NCBI RefSeq assembly: GCF_028769735.1
Contig: NC_088170.1
Location: 65,201,085-65,265,084 of the forward strand
Source of the DNA: Zonotrichia leucophrys gambelii
Taxonomy: Eukaryota > Chordata > Aves > Passeriformes > Passerellidae
Direction of reading: 5' to 3'
Length of the DNA: 64,000 nt
The notes beneath the pieces were generated by a model. The model saw only the letters and a program-made list of their open reading frames with translations, made no database searches and was not told where the DNA came from. Positions 24,701-38,400 of this stretch are shown piece after piece (position 1 is the first letter of the stretch; every line of letters begins with the position of its first letter). The position numbers and the translations under genes were made by a program.

Positions 24701-27700
24701 TTAAGAGATCTTGTGAATGCCTCTGGATCATCTTGTTATGAACTCAGCCAGGTTTAATAACCTTTTGCCCCACAGCAATCCTGAGTGAGCCCAGAGTTAT
24801 TTTTAATCACACGTGGTGCCTCTGACTGCAAGTGATCCATGCAACCCCAAAGACCAGCAGGCATCAGTCATCCACAAACCACTCACACACCACATGAAAC
24901 ATGCAGCTCATGACCTCCTGCTCCCTGAAGAACAGTCAATATTAAAAGCAATCCCACAATATTCAGTGGCTCAGGCAGAGGTCAGATCAGACTGTCCCTC
25001 GTTAATGCACTGTGTCAGTGTTTCTTTAGTGACCTCATCAGTCCTCTAAGAATTATCTTTCTTTCAAAGATGCCATGTCTGCCTCTTTATGAAGAAAACT
25101 GGATGAGGTTTGATCTCACATGTTCCCACACCAAACAGAGAGGCAGCATCATGGAAGAGGCAGTTTGACCCCTTTAACTCAGGGGGATTTTAACTCTGAA
25201 ACTTAATGACACTTATATTTCTACCTGTCCTTTAAGAGAGAAATACAGCCATTGTGGGGCTGTGGGTTTCCAAGAGGTGTGTGAGGGAAGCACCAGTAAA
25301 TGTACATGTTCAAAAATGCTAAAAATGTGTCTGAAAGCATTTGAGATGAGATTCAGGAGCAGATGGTCCTTGAGAACGAGGGATTGGCAACTGCGTCACC
25401 AAGTCCTTGAGTTCAGGGTGTTGTAGCAAGAGTAAGTGATTTTCACTCAGCTCATATTATTCATCAGAGAGTGTGTATGGTGTGTGCTTTTAAATAAAAC
25501 ATGATTATGTTTCTTTGGGTTCGTTTTTGCATACTGTAAAAGCTGAGTATCTTTCATCAGTTGGTTTAGCTTTCAGACTTTGGCATTTTAACCAAACTAA
25601 ATAAATGTTCTCCAACTTTCTTAAATGTGTATGCAAAAATGCTGGAAAAGTTCAGTTTGCCATAAATGCCATCTTTCCACAGAGAGCAAAGCTACCATTT
25701 TAATTGTCCTGTCATGTATTTCAAGCTGTCTGTTCCACATGTACATTATAAGGGAAGATCAATGTAGATAGGAAATGAGTTGGGTGGGGGCTAGGTCTGT
25801 TTGTTTGCCATGTTCCATTTGTTTGGGGCTGATATTTTTGCTTATTTTCATTGTTTTCTTTGCAAAAGCAAGGCATTTATGTCTATAAAAGTGAGCCTTA
25901 TATTCTCTGGGGCTTTTGGAAAAAAAACAACAAATGCTGCAAGATTTGCAGTACAATAATGGAAACTGGCACTTCCCAAATAGTTTGAAATTTGTTTAGT
26001 TTAGTCTCATTCTTCTGTATCTTCTACTCATCTACTGCCCTCCCTGAGAGTCAGGCATTTTCTATATTTTTTCCTAGTTTTCCTGTGACACTTTTGCTCT
26101 CCACTTGACAAATGCAATCAAAATATAGAGCAGAGCAGATCTGGTAAATTAAGGTACTAAAGATGAGAGTTGATTCCAGAAAACAGCCAGGATTCTGTGT
26201 GGTTTTCAGACAAAACCCACTGAAGGCCATGCATGCCTTTTCAGCCAGTATTGCCAGATTGTCAGAGACAAGCTGTGGTTGTGGGAGAGGAAGCAAATTG
26301 TCTCACTCACATTTCTGTCACTGTATGATTTGGATTCCCCCCCACAAGAAGCTGTCTGGAGTTTTGAATTACTGCTGATTACCTATTCACAAGAGAGGTT
26401 CTTCACAGAAATACGCATCTTCCTGCCCTCTTCTACAATACATCCATTGTGAAGAAATAATTGCACAAAACAGCTGCTTCCTGTTTCCTCCAGCCTGGCT
26501 GCTCCTGGGAAGCTACACGGTGCAGCCCCTTCTGATCATGTCACTCCAGTGGATCTGAGCCCAGTTCTGCCCCTCACCTCCCTAGAAATCAGGAAATTCT
26601 CCAATTCTTCATGTTCAGATCAACCTGTGCTCTGCCAATGATCAGCAATTTGCTCTTGCAAATCTCCCAAGGGCACTCTGAGAGGTCCATGAGCCTTGGG
26701 TGGGATCAGCAGGGACCCAGTGGTTGGTTACTGGCTTTTCCTTCAGATCCTGAAGGGGTGATATTGCTCCTCTGATGGCTTGGAGGCAAAATTTAGAGAG
26801 AGGGGTCCCCAGGGAGATCCCAAGTTTTGTTTCATGCCATTGGAATTGACTTTTTTTGCTCATATTACCCAAAGACTCTGCAATTGTAATATCTCTATAC
26901 AGAGGTAAGACAACAGCCTTGAGCAAGATTTGAAGACCTCAGAAGGGAAAAATCCCCATGTGGGCAGCTTTAAGGGAAAGGCAGCTCAAGCAACCAGTAA
27001 TGAGATGCTGTTTCTGTTTGGGATGGAAGCTGCTGGGTAAATAGAGCACTGTGAGCCACAGAGAGATCCAGTGTGAGACCCATCATGTCATGCATTTAAT
27101 CAGGCTGGCTCATGGAAAATGGCTTGATGATTTGGAGGAATGTTTTGTATACTGCAAATGTTAAATGACCCTTGATAAATAAGGAAAACCTATTAACAGA
27201 CTGCTCTGAAAGCAATCAGCCTTAATTACCTCAAAATACAGGGTTTGCCAGACTATAAAAACCTGTTATTTATTTTAAAAGTTTTGAAAACATCTGTAAG
27301 CTAAATATATTTCAATGTGTATTTGTGTATTAACATGTCCATGTATGTGGTGATTATTCAAGGAGAATGGACTTGTGCTACTCACTTCTGCTCTTTCTTA
27401 CCCTTTTTTGGCTCTGGTTGCATTTTCTGACTGCAGAAGTTCAATGCTTGGTGTCAGCGAAATGCAGAATTTTTCTCTGCATTTTTGAGCTTTTGAAGGA
27501 AGATTTGTTCTCACCATCCCAAAACAAAATCCTCACCCCCGACCTGCATGAGAATCCTTTGATGTCTGCTTAATCAGTATATATATGCAGGATTCTAGAT
27601 CTCTACCCTCCCCTGTTTGCCAGTCCAGGCACTAATTCTCCCATCTAATAAAACTTTGCAAGAGGTTAGAGTTGAATGCCACATCTAATCATTGATCAGT

Positions 27701-30312
27701 CAATAATGAATCACATATATTATGTTAACACGCTCAAGCTTTTATCTTACTGTGAGCATCCTTTCTTTTCCTTTCTTAGAAAGGGGAGAAAATTTAGCAG
27801 ACTTTTTGCTGCTGTTATCAAGGGTGAAGAGTAGAATTATTTCAACCTTTTCAAAAGCCAACCCAAATGCTGCCTTTTCCAGCTGCAGTGTTTGTGTAGA
27901 CAAAATGAAGATGCCTGTCTGATGGCTCATGCTGAGTGTAGCATTGCATGCAGCCATTATTGATCAAAATGTCTCTAATTCAGGTGTTAAATTTTAAGCA
28001 ACTGTGCTGGTTAATATCAAATAACACAAGGCAGGAATGGCTGCATTTTGTTGACAAGAGAATGGCTGCTGTGCAGATGTAGTGCTGCTAGAGCACCCTC
28101 ATTAAACACAGCTCAGCTGTGCTGCATCCCCCTCCAAAATCCAGTGGTGCCATTTCCAGCCTTATGTGCCATTTACCCAGGATTCAAAACCCTGGAAATC
28201 TCACAGGAATATCTAAATGCACTGTCAAGCTTTATCTTTTTTCCTCTTTGTTGTTGTTGCTGTTTTTGTGAGTGACAAACCTTTTGTTCACTCTTAGGGG
28301 TGCACAAGGCAAGGAAGAAACAGACCCTTGTGCCATTTCCACCATGTTTCCTTCTGATGGCAAACACTCTGCCTGCACTTGCAGAGAGAGCCCTTGTGTC
28401 ACTTGCCTGTGTTTGGTTAGCACTGTCAGTCCCAAGGAGCAGGTCAAGGAGGGCACTGAGAGCTTGACTGGCGGCTGCTCCGGGTCACTGGAGGCCACAC
28501 GACTGCTGCCCTCCTTATTTACCCACCCTCCTGAGCTCCTGTCTAACTGGATTAAGTGATCCAATCCATCATGTTTGTGATAATCTCACTGAAGCAATTG
28601 ATTGGAAAGAGTAGATTAATGTAGTCCTGTGAGCCCCTCTTCCCTCTGCTCATGATACGGCCACTTGCTCCACGGCTGTGGCCAAGCCCTTTCTGAGACG
28701 GGGTGTTAAGGTTTGTTCCCTATTCTCTTCCTGGTCTCTGGAGAGATTGCCAGGCTGACAGTGATCACTGCTCTTCCCACACCTACCACTGCTGGTCACC
28801 AAGGTGCTGAGGTTGAAACATGGATCTATTTTATAAACAAGATAATATATACTAAAGACAATGCTAATCACGCCTTAATCCTGACCTTGAATACCACTGT
28901 GTTACCTCAAAGTAATGAATTCCTTTATTTTTATCCATTTGCCCCAAAATGCCTTTAACTATTTGTTAACCTGCAAATAGAAAAAATAATTTCTTTACAA
29001 AACCCATGGATGACAACATAGGTGCAAAGCTGGTAAGAGCAGATGGAAAGAAATAAAAGACCATGACCCTGCATTTAGATTATCCCTAGTGGCTTCTCTT
29101 CTGCTTCATTATCCACTCTTGGTGCTCTGTCATCTTGTGGTTGCTTTTATTGGAAAGAACCTTGGACTGGTGCACCCATTTGATTATATATCATATATAA
29201 TATATTTGATTATACACTCTGACTCCATCACCAAGATTTATTTAGGTTTGGTTCTCCTTCACCTCACTCAGGGCACTCTTGTCCTTCCCTTCACCCAGAT
29301 ACCACCCACTTTGGTTCTGCTCATGTCTCTCAGCATTGGCCCAAGCAGCTCAGCCCTGCCAATAAGGACAGGAGGTGATCTTCCTGACCTTATTCAGGCA
29401 CTTTAAAATTAGACATCTAATTCTGGGGTACTCACTCTCCTGTCTCCCTATAGTTGATGAAAAGTAGTAGGTGTCTCCAACAGGTTGTTCATGTCATCCC
29501 AAAATTGGCATCTAAAATCAGAGAAGTGGCCTCCGGACACCTGTGGCTAGAAGAAAACATAGTGTGAGGTGACTAACTTAAATTAGACATCTGATTTTGA
29601 CTTGTCTGAGTTTGGATGAGAAAAACCCTTCCATTAGGGTGGAAACCTTAGGTGTAAGCCTAGCTCACACCTTCAGGCTGGACTTGGGAAAGCTGTGTCT
29701 GTGATGTTTGAATTCTTTTCTGAGCATGTTAGGATTTAGGGTTTTTCAGAGCCAGGTGATGACAGTCCCTTTCTTTTGGATGGAGTTAGGGGAAGAGAAA
29801 GTTTGTGGATTTGTCCTGCTGTCCCACTGGAGTTGTGGGGCAGAGGCAAGGATCTGGAAAGTTGTCAGGGTCCCATATAAAGGTAGGTTTCTCCTCCAAT
29901 CAACTGTGGGGCCCTTGTGTGCTGTGAGGGGTTCCTTTCTGCCCCACTGCATCTGTAGATCCACATGGCTCAATGCCACTCTGTGCTGGCAGCAAAATCA
30001 ACTCCACCATCAAAAACAGTTTGCTGGGTGCTCCTGGGCCATCATCAAAGGCTGTGGACTTCCTACCTGGTCAGCAGAGATGACAAGTCAGGCAGCAGCT
30101 GTGCCTGGCTGCTGAGCCTGAGCTCCCGTGGCTGCAGGGAATGCATCCCCGACAGCGAAAGCGCATCGCTGCCACTGATGATTCCCTGTGTGGAGCAGAG
30201 CAGGTGGCCTGCTGTCAGGCAGAAGGACAAGAGGCTGGAATCAAAAAAAATGGCATTTTTTATCCTTTAGCTGCTCCCATAGTGCAGGGTTTTCTGAGAT
30301 CCCTTGGGTAGT
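21710..30312. other. Non-coding stretch, no gene recognised
   Basis: AT-rich with short homopolymer tracts. No transposon that I can name is present. The stretch 27.1-27.3 kb is AT-rich with clustered TTAATTAC and TATTTATTTTA motifs and no repeat. The plus-strand frame at 29708-30115 has no domain. A 20-bp direct repeat at 29406 and 29580 is reported as a finding. Confidence 0.5.
22990..23039. repeat. A-rich tract, (CAAAA)n then A-runs with single G
   Basis: Four CAAAA-like units followed by long A runs broken by single G residues. It could be an old poly-A tail, but no element body or target-site duplication is visible. Confidence 0.85.
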
Positions 30313-30983
30313 TGTCCTGGTTTCGGGCAAATTTGGGAGATAATCTCTGAAAGGGGGCCCCTCCAGAAAGCAAACCCACACGGCCCCTCACTGCAACCAG
30401 TTCGGGAAGGATTCCTCGGAAAGAAGTGAAAAGAACCTGTTTATTTAACAGGCACAGCACTCCCCAGCACACAAAATGAACAATACCAGATGACACCACT
30501 CTTTCACTGCTCTGAAAAAGATGACAAATTCAGAAAGTCTCTCTGGGGGTGGTCACGCTGTTCTCAGTCCCTTCGGTGCTGGGGCAGCTGCTGCCCAGAG
30601 TAGGCCCCGCTAGGCCACAGGGTGCAAACTCTCTGTGTTCCCAGGTCCCAGTCCAGAGCAGGCTGGAGTAGGTCCAAAAAAGGAAAGGAGAAACAGTCCA
30701 GGAAGAAATTTGGACTGTTAGGCTAAACTAGCTAATAAGCAGAACACCAAGGGCAAGCAGAAGCAAAGCAGAAGCAAGAGCGAGAGCAAAGCGAAAAGCA
30801 AAAGCAAAAAGTAAAAGCAGCATCGTGTACTGCCCTGTCTGTGTGTCCCGCCAGCCATGGGGGAGCGGCTGATAACAAAACCAAAACAAAACTTTCACTC
30901 TTCAGAGCCAGTCTTGAAGGCACAGAACATAATATCCAGCATAAACAGAACACACAAATGGGGATACAAGCATCATAATGTCA
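30313..30983 (-). mobile_element. Solo LTR of an endogenous retrovirus
   Basis: The element spans 671 bp, with TG (plus strand, TGTCCTGG) at 30313 and CA at 30983. Five-base flanks GTAGT (30308-30312) and GTGGT (30984-30988) match at 4 of 5 and fit a target-site duplication. On the minus strand there is an AATAAA at 30445-30440 about 130 bp before the 3' end, which sets the transcriptional orientation as minus and fits the R/U5 part of an LTR. No gag, pol or env lies next to it, so it is a solo LTR left by recombination. I recognise the type as a common passerine LTR but do not assign a family name. It is well preserved, so probably fairly young. Confidence 0.85.
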
Positions 30984-33748
30984 GTGGTTCAGGGACTGGG
31001 GAATCCAGAGATGCTCGGGACTCCTGATGCTCCATTCCCAGCTAAGGCTTGGTGCTGGGGATGCAGCACAGGAGGGAGAGGTCTCTGCTGCCTTCCCAAC
31101 CTTCTCACCTCCTGTACAGCAAGACCTGCACAGCATGCATGTTAATACATTTTCATCAATTGCAAGAGGTGAAAATGTTATGATTGAGGCCTGGTAGGCT
31201 TGCACAAAAGAAAGCCTGCCAGGATTTAAAAGTGCAATGGATTTTAATGAATTTCTTGTCCCACTATTTAACTTTCATGTGTTGGCAGCAGCCAGGAGAA
31301 ACTGTTAAAGGTGCAGTTAATGGCAAATGTCAAATTGTAACTCAAATGGGAAAAGCAGAGTGAGTCAATAAAAATAAATAAGAAGGATGGCCCCCCAGGT
31401 GGGATGGAAAAGCCATTGCTTTTGTTGGTCTGAAAATAACCTATTTTTCACCCAATACACAAGGGTGTTTCATTCTGTAGAAAAACACAGGTAAAGCAGT
31501 AGTGAGGTGACTTGGCCTAAGACTGCTCATTGTGCTGTGCACCACAGGAACTGCATAAACCCAAACTGCTGCAAACAAAGAGCAAAGGAAACTCTCCTGG
31601 CTGCTGCTCTGACTGCTGCTACCCACTGTCTCCTGACTGAAACATACCTCAGACAGGAGCAGCTTTTCTCCAATATGTGACTATGGTTTCCTCTGTGACT
31701 ATGGATTAGTCCTCTATGACTTCTCCCAGAGGTTCACATTTCCCAGTAGTATCTACTTTCTTCTTGGTCAGGTGCTCTGGTGACGCCACTGGAGTTTTCT
31801 CTAATTAGAGCTTCCATTAGAGTTTTGCATGGTGCAAAACTTCACATGCACCCCATGCTTTACCTCTACCATCTCTGCCCCCATCCCAAGGAAAGTTGCT
31901 GGTTCAGCACTCCCTGGGTACCAGGGTGAACTCCCCAGGTTGTTTCAACTCCTCAGTGCAGACAGATTTCACCTCTGGCCTTTAAAGGTCAAAGGCTGCA
32001 GCATGATGCCATTGTACTCTCTAACTTGCACTTCATTTGATCTGTTTATATGGCCACTATTTTCCACATCATTGACAAGGCACTGGGTGGGTGATTTGTC
32101 ACAGGGCTGACAGTTATAGACCGTAATGTGTATAAATAGCCCCTGTTTTTTAAGGTAATCAATGGAAAAATGAGTCTCAAAGCCTGAAAGGTTACAAATA
32201 AATGTATATGTTCCTGCCTTTTGCAGGCACAGGAGAAGGGGGTCTTCACTGGAAACAACCACAAAAAACATTTATTTCATGGGCCACCCATGAGCAAGAC
32301 CTCGTCTTATACAGGGGATCAGCAGCTCTGTTTGTGACACAAGGGCTGCCTTTCTGTATCAGACTTTATTTTACCATCACAGAGAACTCAGCTGTGCAGT
32401 TGTGCTGCCCTCACAGAACAGGGTCAGTAACACCTGTATGAGGCACCCCACAACTGTGGGGCAGAGCCAGAAATCCCAGGGTCAACCATGAGTGCTTACA
32501 GGGAGGAATAAGGGCATGGATTATCCAGCAGTGAATAAATTTTCTTCCTAAGCTAAAAGTTACAGGTGTACCCTTGTGTTTATCAGCCATGGAAGGACTT
32601 CACCACTCTAACATTGTTAAATTCTTTTAATCTATTTACTTTTGAATCACTTATAGAGTATCCTTTTGCAATAGGTTTCAGTTTATTGACATAGCATCAG
32701 AAAAGTGTGCTGTGAGGTTCATTTGAAATGATCAGTGACATTGCTGCATGCCCAGTAGTCCCTATTTTATGAGAAACAAACCAGTACTATTCTTCTATTC
32801 CTCTTAGTTGCACTTTGTTTGTGATTTTAAAAACCTTTTGTTTCACTTCAGCACTCTTCCAAGCCCAAAAGTTCTCTATTTTATTTCCTCCATTTTGTGG
32901 AAGTCCTGCTAAACCTTTCATCATCTCTGCCTCTTGTCTGTCTCTCTTCTCTATTTTTTCAAGACAAAGTCATCAGAACAACACAGAGTCTTCAAAATGA
33001 GGGTGCACAGAGTTTTCTACAGTGGAATAATGAAGTCTGTATTTTATTCTCAACCCTTTCCCTTAGATTTTCTAACATTCATTTTGTCTTTCTCACCACC
33101 ACTGTATGATCCAATGCTTTCAGAAAACTCTCCAGTGTCTCCAGCATCTCTCTCATGACTACTATCAGCACTTTAAAGCAGCACTGCACACACATAGGAG
33201 GGTTTATTTTCTCCCCCACAAGTTTCTTTGCACTAATAGGCACTGAATACCATCTGCCCTTTTACTGCTGTATAATCCAGTGCCCTGAGATCCTCCCACA
33301 GCCCCTCTTGCTCTGAAATTGGCTTTCCTGGGTGATTTGTGTCACCTGTGAGTTGTGGCTCTTGAGTGCCCATCCTTTCTGGGGTTGGGTAGGAGGAGCT
33401 TAAGGGTTAGCAGAGATGCAAGCAAAGACACTGCTGTGGTGTGGATTTGCCTCCACCCTTCTCCAGCTCTCTGCATAGGAGATGGGGATTCCACAAGGGT
33501 CAGTGGAGGCTTTCTTAATCCGTGGAGCAAACAAAGGAAAAGTGGCACTGACTGTGCGTGGCTGAAACAAGAGCTGCTCCATATTGCATGAGCATCACAG
33601 GCTTTTTATGGCCTCATTAAAGTCAATGGGAGCTTGCCATCTGCTTCAGCAGGGGCAGCAACAAGGTATAAAAACACTGCACACTGTTTGGATTATGGTT
33701 TTGCCTGAGCACTGGCTGATCCTTGCTGCGACCTGAACTAGGTGTGAG
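30984..33748. other. Non-coding stretch, nothing recognised
   Basis: No exon, RNA or transposon is supported. The short frames on both strands are unremarkable. Immediately after the LTR the sequence is GC-richer and CpG-poor, then AT-rich. Confidence 0.5.
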
Positions 33749-34186
33749 GAATCACAGAATTGTAGAACGAAAGGAATTGAAGGGACTTTAGAGATCACCT
33801 TGGTCCAACACCCCTGCCATGGGTAGGGACACCTTCCACTACACCAGGTTGCTCAAAGCCCCTCTCAAACTGGCCTTGAACACTTCAGGGATGGGGCATC
33901 CACAACTTCTCTGGTCAGCCCGTTTCAATGTCTCACCGCCCTCACCGTAAAGTTTTCCTAATATCCAATCTAAATCTGCCCTTTTTCAGCTTAAAGCCCT
34001 TAATCCTTGTCCTATCACCACATGTCCAAAGTCCCTCTCCAGCTCTCTTGTAGTCCCTTTTGGTACTGGAAGGTGCTCTTAAGGTATCCCTGGAGCCTTC
34101 TCTTCTCCATGCTGAACACCACCCTCACTCAGCCTGTCTTCACAGGGAAGGTGCTTCAGCCCTCTGATCATCTTTGTGGCCTTCTG
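33749..34186 (-). mobile_element. CR1 non-LTR retroposon, 5'-truncated, antisense
   Basis: On the plus strand it reads from the 3' terminus GAATCACAGAATTGTAGAAC, through CCCCTGCCATGGGTAGGGAC and CTTCCACTACACCAGGTTGC, to CTCAGCCTGTCTTCACAGG and ATCATCTTTGTGGCCTTCTG. That is the reverse complement of the CR1 3' end, so the element lies on the minus strand. It stops near 34186, where CR1 homology ends. No coding potential remains. Confidence 0.93.
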
Positions 34187-35339
34187 TTTTTCAGGAGGCA
34201 AAGCAGAAACTGAGAGTAACACAGAGATTTCAAAGATCATGACTGTCTCTCACCTGGTCATGTGTGTCTGAGTGCAGGGAAGGAGAAGCAGATGAAGGAA
34301 TTCTTGGCAATCTGTCCTGTGTGACATCCCATGTCAGCCGGTCTCTGTGTCTGCCTGACTTTCTCTTTTCTTCAATCTTGCAACTTTACAGCAAGCTGGG
34401 AGTCTGCCTGGAAGGTTGTGAGCTAAGTAGGTGACAGTGAGACACAATTGCAGAAGCTGTGATAAGCAGTATTGATTTTGAATAAACACGTGAGTAATAT
34501 TGACTTGGAGGGGCTCTCTCTTACCAAGTGGAAGGACTGACTGAATCCAATGGGTAGAAAAGTGTCAATCCCTCTCTGGAGATGGGTAAGGCAGATTTTA
34601 GTCATAGATATGAAATCAAGGTCGGTTTCCGTCATCCTTTTTCTCAGTCCTGTTGGCAAATAAGAATTACAGGCTTTGCAATTGAATGAAAAATTTTAAA
34701 AAGTTTTAGATGGATTGGTAGAGGAAAGGCGACAATGAACAGAGCAATGTAAGCAAGTGGTGAACAAATCATGGTTCAGAAGAGGTGGCCATCTAAATGA
34801 TACTGAAATGTTGAAGGGAAAAATAAAGTTTAGATCAGGAATAAAAGAGCTCACAATGAGGCCATAATGCTTATAAGTAATTAAAAATAAAACCCAAACT
34901 CAAAACCAAACACCTGTTTCAGATCCACACCCTCAGGTCCCCTCAGGATAAATGGAGATATGCCATGGACTCAGTGGACTTTGAATCAGGCTCAGAACTT
35001 AGGAGCACTGAAATCAGTCAGGTGAGACACAATGGGAAATGATCATGTTGGCATTATTGCTTGAAGTAAGGCAGAAGTGTCTGAACACTTCCCATTTCTT
35101 GATGAGCAGATTTCAGTTCTTTGGCGTAAGGATCCAGCTCTCACCTCTGAGACTTGCTTGGGATACCACTCTGTCCAGGCTGGCAGCCATAGAAAGGTTT
35201 CTGCCCTGCAAAATTACTTTGGACTGTTCATGCAAGGCTCAAGATCACCCTGGACACGTGGACCTCAACACTGGATCCCACAACTCTGATATCCCATGGA
35301 TATATATGGATTATACTATGTGCAGTAATGCCACAGATG

Positions 35340-35450
35340 CCTGGCACAGAAGTAAAGGATTTGAGCTCCTTTGCATAAAATCACACAGAAAGGAAAAGTA
35401 GGGCATCTGGGAGGAAAAACCCCATTTCTTACAACTCCCTGGTTGTTTTT
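35340..35450 (-). mobile_element. Possible MIR-like SINE fragment (weak)
   Basis: The plus-strand stretch from 35366 contains CTCCTTTGCATAAAATCACA, followed by CAGAAAGGAAAAGTAGGGCA and a CTGGGAGG segment. It is similar in order to the antisense MIR core 'cttgcccaaggtcacacag'. The match is loose and could be chance. Confidence 0.3.
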
Positions 35451-38400
35451 TCTGTATGGTAGCAAGAAGGCTGCTGTATGCAACAGGGGTCTGCTGAAAT
35501 GAGGGCATCCCTTCTGCACATGCATATTCAAAGGCTAAAGAGAAAGCTTTGAAATATTTTCAGAAAAGGGGTCAATTATGTAGATTTTACATGGCTTATT
35601 ATTAAGGCCAAAACTCACATCGTTTTCACAAGGGCTGGAGGATACCAAGGCAAAGATGTAAGGGCTGGAGTCCAGATTTGCCTGGAAGAAGGGAGGGAGA
35701 ATGAAAACATTGTTAATTATATCCTCTCAAGAAAGGGCTTGTGGTGCTAGGAATTCATCCCAAGAGGGTAATTTCAAGGCTACAAGTTGCAATACAAATT
35801 ACTGCTGGTCTAAGCAGGAGCAGAGAGGAGCTCCAGCTGTGGCACCTTTGGTAGCTTTTTGCTGGGGACTTGAGTTATAAGTTAAATAATCTATTTTGGG
35901 GAATGTGATATCCTTCCCTCAGCCTGGCTGAAGTCTTGAGCATCATCAATACAATAATGACTTGAAAGAAAACTAGTCAACAATTATTCCTGTGGACTTT
36001 ACAAATGCTTTGATGAATTTTATTACAAAGGCTCTCAAGGAAACCAGAGCATTTGGTGAAAGGTAAAGTATTGTGCCATTGATTAAAAAACTGGCCAGAA
36101 CATAAAACCAGAGCAGGAATGACTAGTTAGTTATTACAATGCCAAACTCATAACAAAAGGCTATCACAGGGAACACATTAACCATCTTTTCATGCATAAA
36201 TAAAAGGTTTCATTTAGAGGAATTAAGACTATTATATTTCTTTTATATCCTGTGAAAACTCCAAAAGTATTGCTTTTCTCAATTAATATTGTACATATTC
36301 AAAGGTTATTAAAAGGTTACTGAAAATATGGTGCCTTGAAGGAAAGAAAGAGTTGGGTTTTATAATATCCTGTCCAGATGTATTTTTTGAGTCCAGGAAG
36401 AAGAGCTGGGTCTTGGTGTTGGAAAAGCATTTTTGTGTTTAGTTTACACAGTGCAAAAAAGGAGAATGGAGAATGGATGGGAATAATCAACACTTTCTAC
36501 CTGGACCAAAACCTCACAGTAGGTACAATGTTATATTTTTGGATAGCAATGAAAATTTAAAATCCCAACAGAGCAGCTTGCTGTTCCACAGCTGATCAAA
36601 ATTGATCACATAAAACCATTTTCCAATGGCAAAGCAGATTCCAGCTAAGATTTAAAGATTTAAAGATTATGAACAAGTATCACTTCCCATGAGAAAATAC
36701 CCAGTTTTCTCAAAAAGCTAAAACATTTGAGCCCAGATAGTAATTTTCAGAGGAAATTGTGGAATCCTATGATGTACACAGCTTACATCAGAGGGAAAAA
36801 CATTTTCTGATCAGCTTTGTAGGCCCTACTATTCCTGACTTCTTAGCATGAATCAGCTCTGAGTAAGGAAATTATAGGATAGTGGTATAACACTTTCCTT
36901 CTAGAGATGTCAAAACATTTCCCAAAGGCACTGATGTCTCCTCACCACAGGAAGACTGAGAAGGAGAAGGAGAGCTGAAGGAGGTTTTTAAAGCCAGTGT
37001 GAGGAATGAGACCTGCATGTCCTAGTTCCCTATGCAGGTGCCCTTTGCAGTAAATTGTGGGGTATGTTATTATCAAATGAAGACCTCCAAGTTGGTTTTT
37101 CTGAGTTGGCAAAAAGAGGCAATGAATAGTCACAATTGGAAAGCTAATCCTGACTTTCTCTAAAGAGGAAAAGTGCAGGATTGCCCATTTATCTCCAAAC
37201 TGAATCGAAGACTGCAGAACTCTGTGTGAGCATTGTTATTTTCCTTTATCAGCAAGGCATTGTTTTGTTGCATGAAATCTGTGTGTTCAATAGATTTGAT
37301 TTTCCAGGCAGCTGGGTTATCTTGCACTGTGAAGACTCTGTCTTAATCTCAATTGCTGTGCTTTTCTCAGTGCCGTTCCCAGCTGCTCAGAAATGAGCCC
37401 AGTGCTTTCATCTGTCTTTTCTTGCTCTTATTAGGTGTGACAGTCTCAACAATACCCATATGTAGGAAAATATGCAGGTTTTAATTTTTTTTAATGTGAT
37501 TGCCAAAAATTATAGGAAAAAAGGTGTTGCTTTTAAATAATACAAGTTCTGCCACACTAATGATGTATTTCTTTAGAGGCATGGGCATTTTTTTTCTCTA
37601 ATACATAATTGCAACTAATCCTTATCTATCCACAGGACGCAAGGGAACAGAAAAGAGCTGAAATATGCAGAGTTGGGCCATAGGTGCTTTCCAAGTGAAG
37701 TTGATACACAATTAGGATTAATATATGTATCTGATAATTTGGCTTCTGGCAAACATCTTTTGAGATGCTCAACTGTGGATCAGCCACTTTTTTTCCTGTC
37801 CTCATAAGCCCTTTTTTGTGTAAAGAAAGCCTCCTCATGGCTTGAGGCAGCCATGATTTTAGAGAACACCTATTGGCATGACTGAAGTACCAATATAACA
37901 GGAGAGGAAGGGGGGAGCAAAACTCTTGGTAAGATGGGACTCTTCAGTGAAAAGCTCTTTGCTCTGAAACCAAATAGTGTTCAGTGCCATAAGCAAGTGC
38001 TTAGAAAACCAAGCTGAGAATTAAATTGATGGATGGAAATTGAGTGTCAGCCTTGCAGCTATCCTGAAGGCAGAGCAACTGCAATGGTAGACACAGATTC
38101 CCCTGAAAGGTTTCAATATGTGGTGTGTTGTCATTTCTGCTGGAGTTTGCACCTTTCAGTTCAAGGCACTGTTTCATAACCCAACCCCTGTACAGGCAGG
38201 GCCAAGGGTTTTGCTGTCCAGAAAGGGCCAAGCATGCTAAATAGTCAAATTTGATACAGTGGTGGCCATGCACAGACTTGGCCCAGATATTTTTCTCCTT
38301 GAAGCCCTGGGGAAGAGAGCAAAGGGAACAAGGTTTGCCAGGAAGGAGGAAACAATGTGTTCAGGATGGAGGATTAGATTTGCAAAGGTGTCCACGTTTG

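Noticed and set aside
27367..27573. Plus-strand frame with a signal-peptide-like start (MDLCYSLLLFLTLFW)
   Set aside because: T-rich DNA readily gives hydrophobic runs. There is no clear downstream donor or mature domain.
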